The notes below the pieces were generated by a model. The model worked only from the letters and a program-made list of their open reading frames with translations. It was not told where the DNA came from and searched no databases. From the NCBI GenBank assembly GCA_910589135.1, contig CAJUSL010000020.1, positions 1-23,947 of the forward strand: DNA of 23,947 nucleotides, in the 5' to 3' direction. Numbering within the stretch: the stretch's first letter is position 1; every line of letters begins with the position of its first letter. The position numbers were made by a program, and so were the translations under genes. Source of the stretch: an uncultured Eggerthellaceae bacterium. GTDB lineage: Bacteria > Actinomycetota > Coriobacteriia > Coriobacteriales > Eggerthellaceae. Positions 7,401 through 13,905 of the stretch are shown here, piece after piece.

Positions 7401-7602
7401 CGGCGATCTGCGTGAGCTCGTCCTTCTGGAACGAAACGCCCGTGGTCTCGGTGTCTATCACCACCACGTTGGTGTCGTACTCGCCGAAATCGGCAGCGGC
7501 GGCAGCCGCAGAAAGCCCTGCGTAGCGGGCCATTATGTCATGAGGTGTTCCTTCGAGAACGGCGTTTTCCAGTGCCTGGTCGATTTGCGGCAACTCGCTC
7601 AC
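4480..7602 (-). CDS. dinG: DinG-family ATP-dependent DNA helicase with N-terminal 3'-5' exonuclease domain
   Basis: The product has 1040 residues. The N-terminal domain is a DEDDh exonuclease: V-I-D-T-E-T-T-G (48-55, Asp50 and Glu52), V-A-H-N-A-Y-F-D (128-135, Asp135) and H-R-A-D-D-D (186-191). A linker of about 150 residues leads to an XPD/DinG superfamily 2 helicase: P-loop A-G-T-G-T-G-K-S (367-374), D-E-A-H at 553-556, and an iron-sulfur cluster site with Cys434 after K-G-F-T-H-Y-P and a Cys group at 494, 499, 504 and 511. The exonuclease-helicase architecture is that of Gram-positive DinG. The family acts on D-loops and R-loops in repair; in some homologues the helicase half has lost activity, but here its motifs are intact. 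The start is a GTG at 7602, one base after the stop of the upstream gene, implying coupled translation. Confidence 0.92.
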   Translation of the reverse strand: MSELPQIDQALENAVLEGTPHDIMARYAGLSAAAAAADFGEYDTNVVVIDTETTGVSFQKDELTQIAAARLEHGEATEWFVTFVNPGQPIPEEIVHLTHITDDDVADAPGPSEALEKLVEFVGDAKLVAHNAYFDKHFVTNHPAGYPLLENQWIDSLELSRIALPRMKSHRLIDLVKAFGAPLSTHRADDDVLATCSLYRILLAAVEAIPEPLLNEIASFATPSEWPFGAVFQYFAERKQRALEQAELTADELALGRVRLPGRFSLSEVRVNRVSAMESKSKKDAADFLSPALLQRMKQSGSHVVTSGGEEPATLRFPTPEQVEHDFSEDGIMGRIYSDYESRAEQLEMALAVCDAFENSENLMVEAGTGTGKSMAYLVPCAQIATDNDIGIGIATKTNALLDQLVYKELPALSKAMGGTLKFVPLKGFTHYPCLLRVQRILREGPRMVNVQNELRPQAPALAALLSFIEQTGYGDMDALKIDYRTLPRAAVTCSSGDCLRRRCPFYGKECFVHGSRMMAQNADIVVTNHSLLFYDAAADGSLLPPIRYWVVDEAHGAEDEARRALSLSVSVDDLGRLVRRTSSEDPRTNVFLAAARKVQPPEDDSASLAAAGGQASTETPGTLFHMLVKKATGAARGFAEAEERFADQALDLLQYDPQKKSSYELFDLHINDAVRHSEVFGALKTYASDMVDAGEKLIHVAQELVALMDDFKGVGFAQREIASVALELKEMVQAANIIFLKPSDAHVYSVTLNRRQGKGRQQNATRGGSVFHAQLYNVGAALDETLYTNTRSIIYTSATLTVNGSFKPFEESVGLNTGEQSQAAEIKLDPCFDFDSNMKVYVVNDIPEPNSPDYMEALQVFLREAHVAQGGAMLTLFTNKKDMDRCYSAVEPALKESDLRLVCQRWGVSVKGLRDDFVRDEALSLFALKSFWEGFDAPGATLRGVVIPKLPFSKPTDPLSLERKARDDNAWRRFDLPKAVLEVRQAAGRLIRKADDRGALILCDSRLLTKGYGKVFIGSLPSKNVTVASAAEICDLLRR

Positions 7603-7603
7603 G

Positions 7604-8242
7604 CTACCACCCGAGGCATGACTTGAAGCCGAACACGATCAGCGCGACGACGGCCAACAGGAATACCCAGCTGACGATGTAGCACCCCTTGTTGCCCGCG
7701 CGCCCCTGGTCGATCAGCTTCTCGGTGACGCTGCGGCGGCGCTTGATGACGGCCATCCCCTTCTGCATGTCGGGCAGCGCGACCGTCTGCGTGGGCATCC
7801 ACGTGCCGCCGGAATCGATGACCTTGTCGACCGCCTCGGCATCGAAGTCGATGCGCGGGCGCACGTCGCCGGCGATCTTGGCGGCGACGTTCTTCACGAA
7901 CTCGTCGAACTCGGCCGCGTAGGGCGCGCCGTAGCACATGACGGCAACCTGCCCCCAGTAATGCCCTTCGCCAGGATGGTCGGTGAAGGCGGCGAACGAG
8001 AGCACGGCCTTTTCGATCATGCCGTCGGCGGCCATCAGGCTGAGCCGCCGCGAGAAGTCAGGGTCGAAGAACGCGACCCTCTGGTTGAAGCTGTTGGTGA
8101 TCCACGCCTTGTGCGTGCCTTCTTCCAGGTCTATCTCGATGCTGCATACGTCGCCGACGGCGACGTCTGCGCCCAGCAACGTACCGGCGTCGGCCTTGGA
8201 AGCCGTCTGGAAATCGGCGTATGTTCCGAAGTATTTCTGCAT
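7604..8242 (-). CDS. Uncharacterised protein with C-terminal membrane anchor
   Basis: I do not recognise a family for this 212-residue protein. There is no signal peptide. Residues 1-110 look like a globular alpha/beta domain (H-K-A-W-I-T-N, residues 44-50, and H-Y-W-G-Q-V-A-V, 94-101, are its most distinctive stretches). A charged linker with R-R-R follows (168-170). A single hydrophobic helix at about 187-206 ends in F-K-S-C-L-G-W, fitting a tail-anchored protein with its bulk in the cytoplasm. The ATG at 8242 has a TACAAT (8249-8254 on the minus strand) only 6 nt upstream, so the message may be leaderless or the start may be slightly different. The stop is one base before the helicase GTG, so the two share a transcript. 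Confidence 0.75.
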   Translation of the reverse strand: MQKYFGTYADFQTASKADAGTLLGADVAVGDVCSIEIDLEEGTHKAWITNSFNQRVAFFDPDFSRRLSLMAADGMIEKAVLSFAAFTDHPGEGHYWGQVAVMCYGAPYAAEFDEFVKNVAAKIAGDVRPRIDFDAEAVDKVIDSGGTWMPTQTVALPDMQKGMAVIKRRRSVTEKLIDQGRAGNKGCYIVSWVFLLAVVALIVFGFKSCLGW

Positions 8243-8574
8243 CGCCCAATTGTAGCGTGTATCTATCCGATTCCGTGCCCACTAACGCATCGGAAAGTCC
8301 GTTTCAGGAATCCTTAAGGATTGGGTAAGGGCCACGTTAGGGCGACATGAGAACCGATGCTGTCATTTGCGTTTTAAGGCATGGTTTTATTCATTTCCAT
8401 GTATGCACCCGTTTAGGCTTTTAATCGTTCGTTAGAAGGCAAATGAAAGGCTAAAGCCAGTTATTGTCAGCTTTAGCCTTGTTTCATTCCTACGAGGCCT
8501 TCGCTATGGCCCCTGTCTGTGATGGTTTTCTTCAGCTTCGCCGGCCTTCGTCGGGCCGGCGGGCTTGGCGGCTC
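8243..8574. other. Non-coding region downstream of ddl
   Basis: No gene is seen. It holds a perfect 14-bp palindrome AATCCTTAAGGATT (8309-8322), a hairpin at 8447-8480, and a GC-rich CGCCGGCC/GGCCGGCG hairpin close behind the ddl stop (about 8539-8561) without a T tract. The promoter for the leftward unknown protein-dinG pair should lie in its left part; a TACAAT at 8249-8254 is the only clear -10-like element. Confidence 0.55.
8447..8480 (-). terminator. Probable terminator of ddl
   Basis: An 11-bp perfect stem (AAGGCTAAAGC at 8447-8457 with GCTTTAGCCTT at 8470-8480) and a 12-nt loop. On the minus strand it is followed by TCATTTGCC, a weak T run. It lies about 95 bp beyond the ddl stop codon. 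Confidence 0.5.
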
Positions 8575-9540
8575 CTACCGGTCCGCGTCGAGCGCCATCT
8601 GCACCATCATGGTGGCCAGCTCCGGGAAGCTGACGCCGACGGCGCGGGCGGCGTCGGGCAGCAGCGAGGTGGCCGTCATGCCCGGAACCGTGTTCGTCTC
8701 GAGCGCCCACATGTCGCCGTTTTCCTCCAGCAGAAAATCGGTGCGTGTGACGCCTTCGCATCCCAGGGCGTTGTGCGCAGCGACGGCATGCTTCTGCACG
8801 GCAGCGGTGGACGCGTCGTCGATGCGCGCGGGACACACGTGCTCGGACCCGCCGGGCGCGTACTTCGACTCGAAGTCGTAGCTGGCGTTCTGGGGAATGA
8901 TCTCGATCACGGGCAGGGCCTGGGCGCTGTCGCCCGAGCCCATCACCACGCAGGTGAGCTCCGTTCCTTTGACGAACTGCTCGACCAGCACCTTGGTGTC
9001 GATGTCCAGCCCGTCCTTCAGCGCCCGCCCTATCTCGTCGGCGCCTTCCACGATGTAGACCCCAATGGAGCTGCCTTCGGTGGCTGCCTTCACGGCCACC
9101 TTGTCGCCCAGCTTGGCGACGACGTACGCGACGTCGTACGCGTCGCCCCTGGCGATGGTCATCCCGGCGGGAGTGGGGATTCCCTCCTCGCGGTAGAACA
9201 CTTTCGCCTTCGTCTTGTCGATGGCGACCGCGCTGCCCCAAATGCCGGAACACGTGTAGGGAAGGCCTATCGTCTGCAGGAAGCCCTGGATGGCCCCGTC
9301 TTCGCCCCCTTTGCCGTGAAGCGCCAGAAAGGCCACGTCGAAGCCGCCGTCGATGAGCGCCTTCAAGTCGGCAGCCTCGGCCGGGTCGAGCTGCGTGACC
9401 TGGTAACCCGCCTGCTCCAACGCCTCCTTCGCGCCCTCGGCCGACTTCAGCGAAATCGGCCTCTCCCCGCTTGAACCGCCTGCAAGCAAGGCAATCTTCG
9501 TTTCCTCAGGTTTGTGAGATATGGGAATTTTATCGAACAT
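8575..9540 (-). CDS. ddl: D-alanine--D-alanine ligase
   Basis: The product has 321 residues, usual for Ddl. It joins two D-alanines with ATP in the cytoplasm for peptidoglycan precursors. ATP-grasp motifs are all visible: H-G-K-G-G-E-D-G (75-82), E-G-S-S-I-G-V (155-161), Y-D-F-E-S-K-Y (221-227), and metal ligands in R-T-D-F (Asp268) and E-T-N-T-V-P-G-M-T (281-289). The Y-D-x-E-x-K-Y loop is the form found in D-Ala-D-Ala enzymes, so there is no sign of a D-lactate-type resistance ligase. The start is the ATG at 9540; an in-frame extension to 9645 crosses the likely promoter (TATACT on the minus strand at 9588-9593) and is not family-like. The ribosome site is weak. It is divergent from rlmN. 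Confidence 0.95.
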   Translation of the reverse strand: MFDKIPISHKPEETKIALLAGGSSGERPISLKSAEGAKEALEQAGYQVTQLDPAEAADLKALIDGGFDVAFLALHGKGGEDGAIQGFLQTIGLPYTCSGIWGSAVAIDKTKAKVFYREEGIPTPAGMTIARGDAYDVAYVVAKLGDKVAVKAATEGSSIGVYIVEGADEIGRALKDGLDIDTKVLVEQFVKGTELTCVVMGSGDSAQALPVIEIIPQNASYDFESKYAPGGSEHVCPARIDDASTAAVQKHAVAAHNALGCEGVTRTDFLLEENGDMWALETNTVPGMTATSLLPDAARAVGVSFPELATMMVQMALDADR

Positions 9541-9637
9541 TTGTCTGCTTTCGTCAGGGCAGCGTATGCCATCTGTCAGGTTTTCCCAGTATAGCAAGAT
9601 GATATGCAGCCGTTGTCTTGCAATGAGTGTCTTATTT

Positions 9638-9698
9638 CCTCGCAAGATGCGCCCGATGCCTCCTAACGGATGCGCCCGTGGCCTCGCAAGATGAGCCC
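9638..9698. repeat. 17-bp direct repeats in the ddl-rlmN divergent region
   Basis: CCTCGCAAGATGCGCCC (9638-9654) recurs at 9682-9698 with one change (A for C at the 13th base), starting 44 bp apart. A shorter TGCAAGACGCC follows at 9706-9716. They sit between the divergent ddl and rlmN promoters (TATACT at 9588-9593 on the minus strand, TATAAT at 9755-9760 on the plus strand) and may be regulator sites. Confidence 0.55.
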
Positions 9699-9791
9699 TC
9701 TTCGCTGCAAGACGCCGCGTTCGGCGCCTCGTGCACGCTTTTCCTTCCTCGCCCTATAATCGTCCCATCGAACGCGAACTTCGGAGGACAC

Positions 9792-10907
9792 ATGAGCGCA
9801 GCATGCGAATCAATCAGATCGTTTTCGCCGGAGCGGCTGGAAGAACTCATGCGCGAGCTTGGGCAGCCCAAGTTCCGCGCCAAGCAGGTCCACGAGTGGC
9901 TTCACCTGCACAACGCCTCCTCCTACGACGAGATGACGAACCTTCCGAAGGCCCTGCGCGAGCAGCTTTCCCAAAGGTTCCCGCTGCAGGAGACGAAGAT
10001 TCTACAGGTCAGGGAATCCCAGGACAGCACAAAGAAGTACCTTTTGCAGCTCGACGACGGCCTGGTCGTGGAGTGCGTCGGGATTCTCGACGGCTCAGGG
10101 AACAAGGCGCAAGGAAGCCAGCATTCTTTCGGCGAAACGGAAGACGACCAAGCCGTGGAAGCGGAAGACAAGGGAGGAAGACTCACCGTTTGCTGTTCCA
10201 CGCAGGTCGGATGCGCCATGAAATGCTCCTTCTGCGCCACCGGCCAGCAGGGACTCGAACGCAACCTGACGGCAGACGAGATCGTCGCGCAAGTGGTCGC
10301 GGTGGGGAAGGACTTCGGCATGCGCGTCGGAAACGTCGTGGTCATGGGCCAAGGCGAGCCGTTCCAGAACTACGATGCGACCATTGACGCCATGCGCAGG
10401 ATGAATTCCGACGCCGGGCTAGACATTGGCGCGCGGCACATCACCGTGTCAACCTCGGGCTTGTGCGAGGAAATAAAGCGTTTCGCCAAAGAACCGGAGC
10501 AGTTCCGCCTCGCCATCTCGCTTCACGCCGCCGAACAAAGCACCAGGAACGCCCTCATGCCCCGTTTGAGCGGGCAGAATCTTAAGAAACTCCGCACGGC
10601 GCTGGCTTACTACGTCGAGGAAAAAGGCCGGCGAATCACGTTGGAATACATGCTTTTGAACGAACACAACGACACCGACGACGATTTGCAGCACCTGATA
10701 GCATTCTGCGAGGGACTGAACGTCCATGTGAACCTGCTGCCGTTCAATGCCGTGGACGGCATCGATTACATGCCGTCGGACCATAGAACCGTCAATAAAT
10801 GGCGCGTTGCACTCGACAATGCGGGGATTCCTTGCAGCGTGAGAAAATCGAAAGGTTCCGACATCGCAGGCGCCTGTGGGCAACTTAAAGCTTCTCGGTT
10901 CGAATAA
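9792..10907 (+). CDS. rlmN: Dual-specificity RNA methyltransferase RlmN
   Basis: The product has 371 residues. This radical-SAM enzyme methylates C2 of A2503 in 23S rRNA and of A37 in some tRNAs. The 4Fe-4S motif is C-x3-C-x2-C at Cys141, Cys145 and Cys148, within the family signature Q-V-G-C-A-M-K-C-S-F-C-A-T-G. The methyl-carrying cysteine near the C-terminus is Cys362 in G-A-C-G-Q, and Cys134 matches the second catalytic cysteine. The start is the ATG at 9792 with GGAGGA at 9783-9788; the -10 box TATAAT is at 9755-9760. Residues about 101-128 form an acidic, Gly/Gln/Glu-rich insertion just before the radical-SAM core, more than the compact enzyme needs. It stands alone, divergent from ddl, and ends at a bidirectional terminator. 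Confidence 0.96.
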   Translation: MSAACESIRSFSPERLEELMRELGQPKFRAKQVHEWLHLHNASSYDEMTNLPKALREQLSQRFPLQETKILQVRESQDSTKKYLLQLDDGLVVECVGILDGSGNKAQGSQHSFGETEDDQAVEAEDKGGRLTVCCSTQVGCAMKCSFCATGQQGLERNLTADEIVAQVVAVGKDFGMRVGNVVVMGQGEPFQNYDATIDAMRRMNSDAGLDIGARHITVSTSGLCEEIKRFAKEPEQFRLAISLHAAEQSTRNALMPRLSGQNLKKLRTALAYYVEEKGRRITLEYMLLNEHNDTDDDLQHLIAFCEGLNVHVNLLPFNAVDGIDYMPSDHRTVNKWRVALDNAGIPCSVRKSKGSDIAGACGQLKASRFE

Positions 10908-10938
10908 CACCGACGAATCGTGAATTCTAGATAATAAA

Positions 10939-10964
10939 AAAAGAGCCAGTACGCTGGCTCTTTT
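10939..10964. terminator. Bidirectional intrinsic terminator for rlmN and parB
   Basis: An 11-bp stem (AAAAGAGCCAG at 10939-10949, CTGGCTCTTTT at 10954-10964) with a TACG loop. On the minus strand it continues into seven Ts, then ATTATC, a strong signal for the parAB operon. On the plus strand it gives four Ts for rlmN. Confidence 0.9.
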
Positions 10965-10969
10965 CATTC

Positions 10970-10990
10970 AAAACACAATATCTTGTGTTT
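10970..10990. repeat. Small palindrome, left border of the parB-parA-rsmG block
   Basis: AAACACAA (10971-10978) and TTGTGTTT (10983-10990) form a dyad around TATC. The first 18 bases (10970-10987) match 13885-13902 at 17 of 18 positions (AAAACACAATATNTTGTG). It lies between the parB stop and its terminator. Confidence 0.7.
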
Positions 10991-11009
10991 AATATATCAA
11001 TCAACCACA

Positions 11010-12125
11010 TTATTCTGGGTTGATAAGATTAAACAGTCTTTCCAAATCTTGTTCGTCAGTGAATTCGATTTCGATTTTGTTCTTTCCTTTGGAAGACTTC
11101 ACCTTCACTGGAGCGCCCAAGGAATTCTTCAAAGCACGGGCAACCGACTTGTACACTGCCGGCGTAGACTCGCGCTTTGCTCCCTTTTCCGGCTTGTTAG
11201 ACATCAAGCGGGCAAGTTGTTCGGTTTCACGCACGCTTAGTTTGTTGTCCAAAAGTTTCTGGGTAAGTGTCAAGCGACCGTCTTTGGAAGGAACCGAAAG
11301 AATCGCGCGGGCATGGCCAGCAGTAATCTGATCTTCGAACAACAGCTTTTGTGCTTCTTCTGGTAGTTCAAGCAAACGAAGGGCATTGGCTATGGTTGAA
11401 CGTCCCTTCGACACTGCCTGCGCAATATCGGCCTGTGTCATCTTATTGCGCTCCATCAGGCGTTTGTACGCATATGCCTCTTCAATGGGGTTCAAATCCG
11501 TACGCTGTATGTTCTCGATAAGAGCAAGCTCGAGAGCTTTTTCATCGTCGACATTCTTGACCTGTACTGGAACAGTCTTCAGACCCGCCTTCTTACTGGC
11601 CTGCCAACGACGTTCGCCAGCAATAATCTGGAACTTACCATCTTCTGTTTCACGAGCAAGGATAGGCTGAATCAAACCCTCTCGTTTGATTGAGTTGGAA
11701 AGCTCTTTAAGGTCTTCTTCATCGAAGTTAGTACGAGGTTGGTCAGGGTTTGGAACAACCTTGTCAATCTCTATGTCATAAATCATATTCCCAGCTAGAG
11801 ACTCTTCTTCAACCTCTTCGACAACCATTTCTTCCTTTACCGGAGCTTGATTAACAGGTTGAAATTGCGTGGAAATTTGCTCGGATGTTTCACGTGAAAC
11901 ATTCATACGAGGATTTCCAACAGCCCCGAACCTTCCAGTACTACCAGGATCGACGTTATCGACAACCTGCGACCTTACATTTCCCTCATACACGACATCT
12001 TCACGCTCGTCATATACGATGCGGTCGCGTTCTGTTGTGCGTCCTGATGCAGGTATTGCTTCAGAAGGTCCTCCAAGCAGAGAATTCAAACCACGCCCAA
12101 GACCGCTTCGAGATTGCTTAGCCAC
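11010..12125 (-). CDS. parB: Chromosome-partitioning protein ParB
   Basis: The product has 371 residues. ParB binds parS sites near the origin, spreads as a CTP-dependent clamp and loads SMC. Visible parts are the N-terminal ParA-interaction motif G-L-G-R-G-L-N-S-L-L (8-17), a variable acidic linker (about 20-112), the ParB/Srx CTP-binding domain with G-E-R-R-W-Q-A, the E-N-I-Q-R-T-D-L-N-P-I-E-E-A helix-turn-helix entry and the central DNA-binding region, and a C-terminal dimerisation segment. The start is a GTG at 12125 that overlaps the parA stop by 8 nt. A parS site (11886-11901) is embedded in the linker and translated as V-S-R-E-T. Base composition is noticeably AT-richer than in dinG, yidC or dnaA. 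Confidence 0.96.
   Translation of the reverse strand: MAKQSRSGLGRGLNSLLGGPSEAIPASGRTTERDRIVYDEREDVVYEGNVRSQVVDNVDPGSTGRFGAVGNPRMNVSRETSEQISTQFQPVNQAPVKEEMVVEEVEEESLAGNMIYDIEIDKVVPNPDQPRTNFDEEDLKELSNSIKREGLIQPILARETEDGKFQIIAGERRWQASKKAGLKTVPVQVKNVDDEKALELALIENIQRTDLNPIEEAYAYKRLMERNKMTQADIAQAVSKGRSTIANALRLLELPEEAQKLLFEDQITAGHARAILSVPSKDGRLTLTQKLLDNKLSVRETEQLARLMSNKPEKGAKRESTPAVYKSVARALKNSLGAPVKVKSSKGKNKIEIEFTDEQDLERLFNLINPE
11886..11901. promoter_or_regulatory. parS site inside parB
   Basis: A perfect 16-bp palindrome, TGTTTCACGTGAAACA, identical to the universal parS consensus. It is located in the ParB linker coding region. Confidence 0.97.
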
Positions 12126-13095
12126 GATTAATCACTTCCTTTGCAAGCTCCACATAAGCGATAGAACCCTTTCCTAGCGGGTCATACTGTGTAATAGACA
12201 TTCCGAAACTAGGTGCCTCTGATATCTTAACCGACCTTGGAATAGGAGTTTCGAAGACTGTCTTTCCGAAATAGTTTTTAACCTCGTCAACAACTTGCTT
12301 AGAAAGAGTGGTGCGGCCATCGTACATAGTCATCAATACACCAAAGATATCCAATTTCGGATTCAGGCGAGTTTTGACACGTTTCATTGATTCAAGGAGT
12401 TTTGTCACGCCTTCCAATGCATAGAACTCACATTGGATAGGAATAAGCAGTTTATCGGCTGCAACAAGGGCATTCACTGTCAATAATCCCAGAGAAGGAG
12501 GACAATCAATCAAAATATAGTCGTACTTCCCACGAAGAGAACCAACTGCGTCTTTCAAACGGTTCTCACGAGCCATCTCAGTTACAAGCTCCACCTCAGC
12601 ACCTGCAAGGTTGATAGTTGCCGGAACTAAATCCAAATCCTTGCAAACGTCAGGAATAATTGCTTCCTGAACCGAAACGTCAGAAAGAAGAACATCATAT
12701 ATACAGGTATTAATCAATGACTTCTCGACACCAAGGCCACTGGTTGAATTACCTTGAGGATCTAAATCGACCAAAAGAACCTGTTTGCCAAGCTCCCCAA
12801 GAGCTGCAGCAAGGTTGATAGCAGTCGTTGATTTACCAACGCCGCCCTTTTGATTAATAATTGCGATAATGCGTGTTTGGCCAATCACGTGATTCACTGG
12901 TTTCTTTTCGGAATATCCTTTGATTTCTTTGACTGCAGCAGTGTTTTCAACCTGCGGAGCAACTTCGCGAACCACAACTCGACTTGAATCGATATCCATC
13001 TCGTCCACTGGAATGCCATTGCTTGCATTGCGAGACGTATCTTGATTATTATACGAAGCGTTTGTTGATGGTTCTTTACCGTAATTGCTACTCAT
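12118..13095 (-). CDS. parA: Chromosome-partitioning ATPase ParA (Soj)
   Basis: The product has 325 residues. ParA is a deviant-Walker ATPase that binds the nucleoid and moves ParB-parS complexes. The motif is K-G-G-V-G-K-S-T (83-90), followed by L-L-V-D-L-D-P-Q-G-N-S-T and I-D-C-P-P-S-L-G. The start is the ATG at 13095 because AAGGAGG (13100-13106, minus strand) lies just upstream; an in-frame extension to 13164 would translate the parS palindrome and is unlikely. About 72 polar, Asn/Ser-rich residues precede the ATPase core, longer than in Soj of Bacillus and probably disordered. It overlaps parB by 8 nt. It diverges from rsmG with a parS in between, so ParB binding could affect both promoters. 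Confidence 0.96.
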   Translation of the reverse strand: MSSNYGKEPSTNASYNNQDTSRNASNGIPVDEMDIDSSRVVVREVAPQVENTAAVKEIKGYSEKKPVNHVIGQTRIIAIINQKGGVGKSTTAINLAAALGELGKQVLLVDLDPQGNSTSGLGVEKSLINTCIYDVLLSDVSVQEAIIPDVCKDLDLVPATINLAGAEVELVTEMARENRLKDAVGSLRGKYDYILIDCPPSLGLLTVNALVAADKLLIPIQCEFYALEGVTKLLESMKRVKTRLNPKLDIFGVLMTMYDGRTTLSKQVVDEVKNYFGKTVFETPIPRSVKISEAPSFGMSITQYDPLGKGSIAYVELAKEVINRG

Positions 13096-13138
13096 TAATC
13101 CTCCTTGTATACGGATGACCACTACAACGTATATTGAA

Positions 13139-13154
13139 TGTTTCACGTGAAACA
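13139..13154. promoter_or_regulatory. parS site between parA and rsmG
   Basis: A perfect TGTTTCACGTGAAACA, identical to the site in parB. It lies 26 bp upstream of the rsmG start and 44 bp upstream of the parA start, within both leaders. Confidence 0.97.
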
Positions 13155-13179
13155 TCGATACCAAAAAGGAAGTGCAGAT

Positions 13180-13851
13180 ATGAGTAAGAGAAATGATTTC
13201 TCTATCACAAACGATATGAAAACATACCTAGACAAGGCATTGAAAGCGAACCAGTCAATCAACTTGACTAGAGTAACAGATATAGACCAGGCGATTCTAC
13301 TTCATTTGGAAGATTCTTTGGCAGTCAGTGAAGAATTTTCAAAGGCTCCTGATGGTTTATATGCCGATTTAGGATCTGGTGGAGGATTTCCTGGAGTGCC
13401 ATTAGCTTTATCCTTCAATAGAAAAACTCTGCTCGTTGATTCAGTAAAAAAGAAGATGACTGTCGTAAGTAATATTCTTTCGGAAATGAATTTATCAAAC
13501 CTCATTGAAACCTATGATGGACGTATCGAAGAACTTGCCAAAGAACGACCGAAAGCGTTCTCAGTGTTGACAGCTCGCGCCTTGACTTCACTTCCCTCGC
13601 TTCTCGAGCTTGCATCTCCCTTGCTGCAACAAGAGGGCATCCTTATAGCGTTGAAGTCCAAGGAAGAAGACGATTTCGACAACGTCAGTCTTGAAAACAA
13701 GCTCGGTATGAGGAAGGTAAACAAACGTTCATATCATCTTAGCGATGGTGTGACATATAGAACCGTCTACACGTTCGAGAAGTACAAAGATCCCGAAGTA
13801 AAGCTTCCCAGGCGACTCGGGATGGCCCAAAAGAGGCCCTACTTGCAGTAA
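13180..13851 (+). CDS. rsmG: 16S rRNA (guanine-N7)-methyltransferase RsmG (GidB)
   Basis: The product has 223 residues. RsmG methylates G527 of 16S rRNA with S-adenosylmethionine. The SAM-binding loop is D-L-G-S-G-G-G-F-P-G-V-P-L-A, near residues 63-76, preceded by N-Q-S-I-N-L-T-R, the usual substrate-side motif. The ATG at 13180 is chosen over an upstream frame start inside parS because AGGAAG (13167-13172) is 7 nt away. In most actinobacteria gidB lies between jag and parA and reads with them; here it reads the opposite way, convergent with jag and divergent from parA. Its codons are the AT-richest of the window's genes. Confidence 0.95.
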   Translation: MSKRNDFSITNDMKTYLDKALKANQSINLTRVTDIDQAILLHLEDSLAVSEEFSKAPDGLYADLGSGGGFPGVPLALSFNRKTLLVDSVKKKMTVVSNILSEMNLSNLIETYDGRIEELAKERPKAFSVLTARALTSLPSLLELASPLLQQEGILIALKSKEEDDFDNVSLENKLGMRKVNKRSYHLSDGVTYRTVYTFEKYKDPEVKLPRRLGMAQKRPYLQ

Positions 13852-13856
13852 AAAAA

Positions 13857-13884
13857 AGAGGACTGATATCTCTATCAGTCCTCT
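13857..13884 (-). terminator. Intrinsic terminator of the rpmH-jag operon
   Basis: An 11-bp stem (13857-13867 with 13874-13884; core GAGGACTGAT) and a 6-nt loop. On the minus strand it runs into a run of eight Ts (13850-13857), a strong terminator for jag. The plus strand lacks a T run, so rsmG is stopped less efficiently. The run of eight As overlaps the rsmG stop codon. Confidence 0.9.
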
Positions 13885-13903
13885 AAAACACAATATATTG
13901 TGG
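13885..13903. repeat. Small palindrome, right border of the parB-parA-rsmG block
   Basis: AAAACACAATATATTGTG here matches the sequence at 10970-10987 with one difference. It lies directly between the jag stop and the terminator, the same arrangement as at the parB 3' end. Confidence 0.7.
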
Positions 13904-13905
13904 TA

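Noticed and set aside
9541..9645. N-terminal extension of ddl to 9645
   Set aside because: It would translate the likely promoter; other Ddl proteins start near the 9540 ATG.
13096..13164. Upstream starts of parA (13164) and rsmG (13138) inside parS
   Set aside because: Both would translate the parS palindrome as F-H-V-K-H; proper ribosome sites lie closer to the chosen starts.
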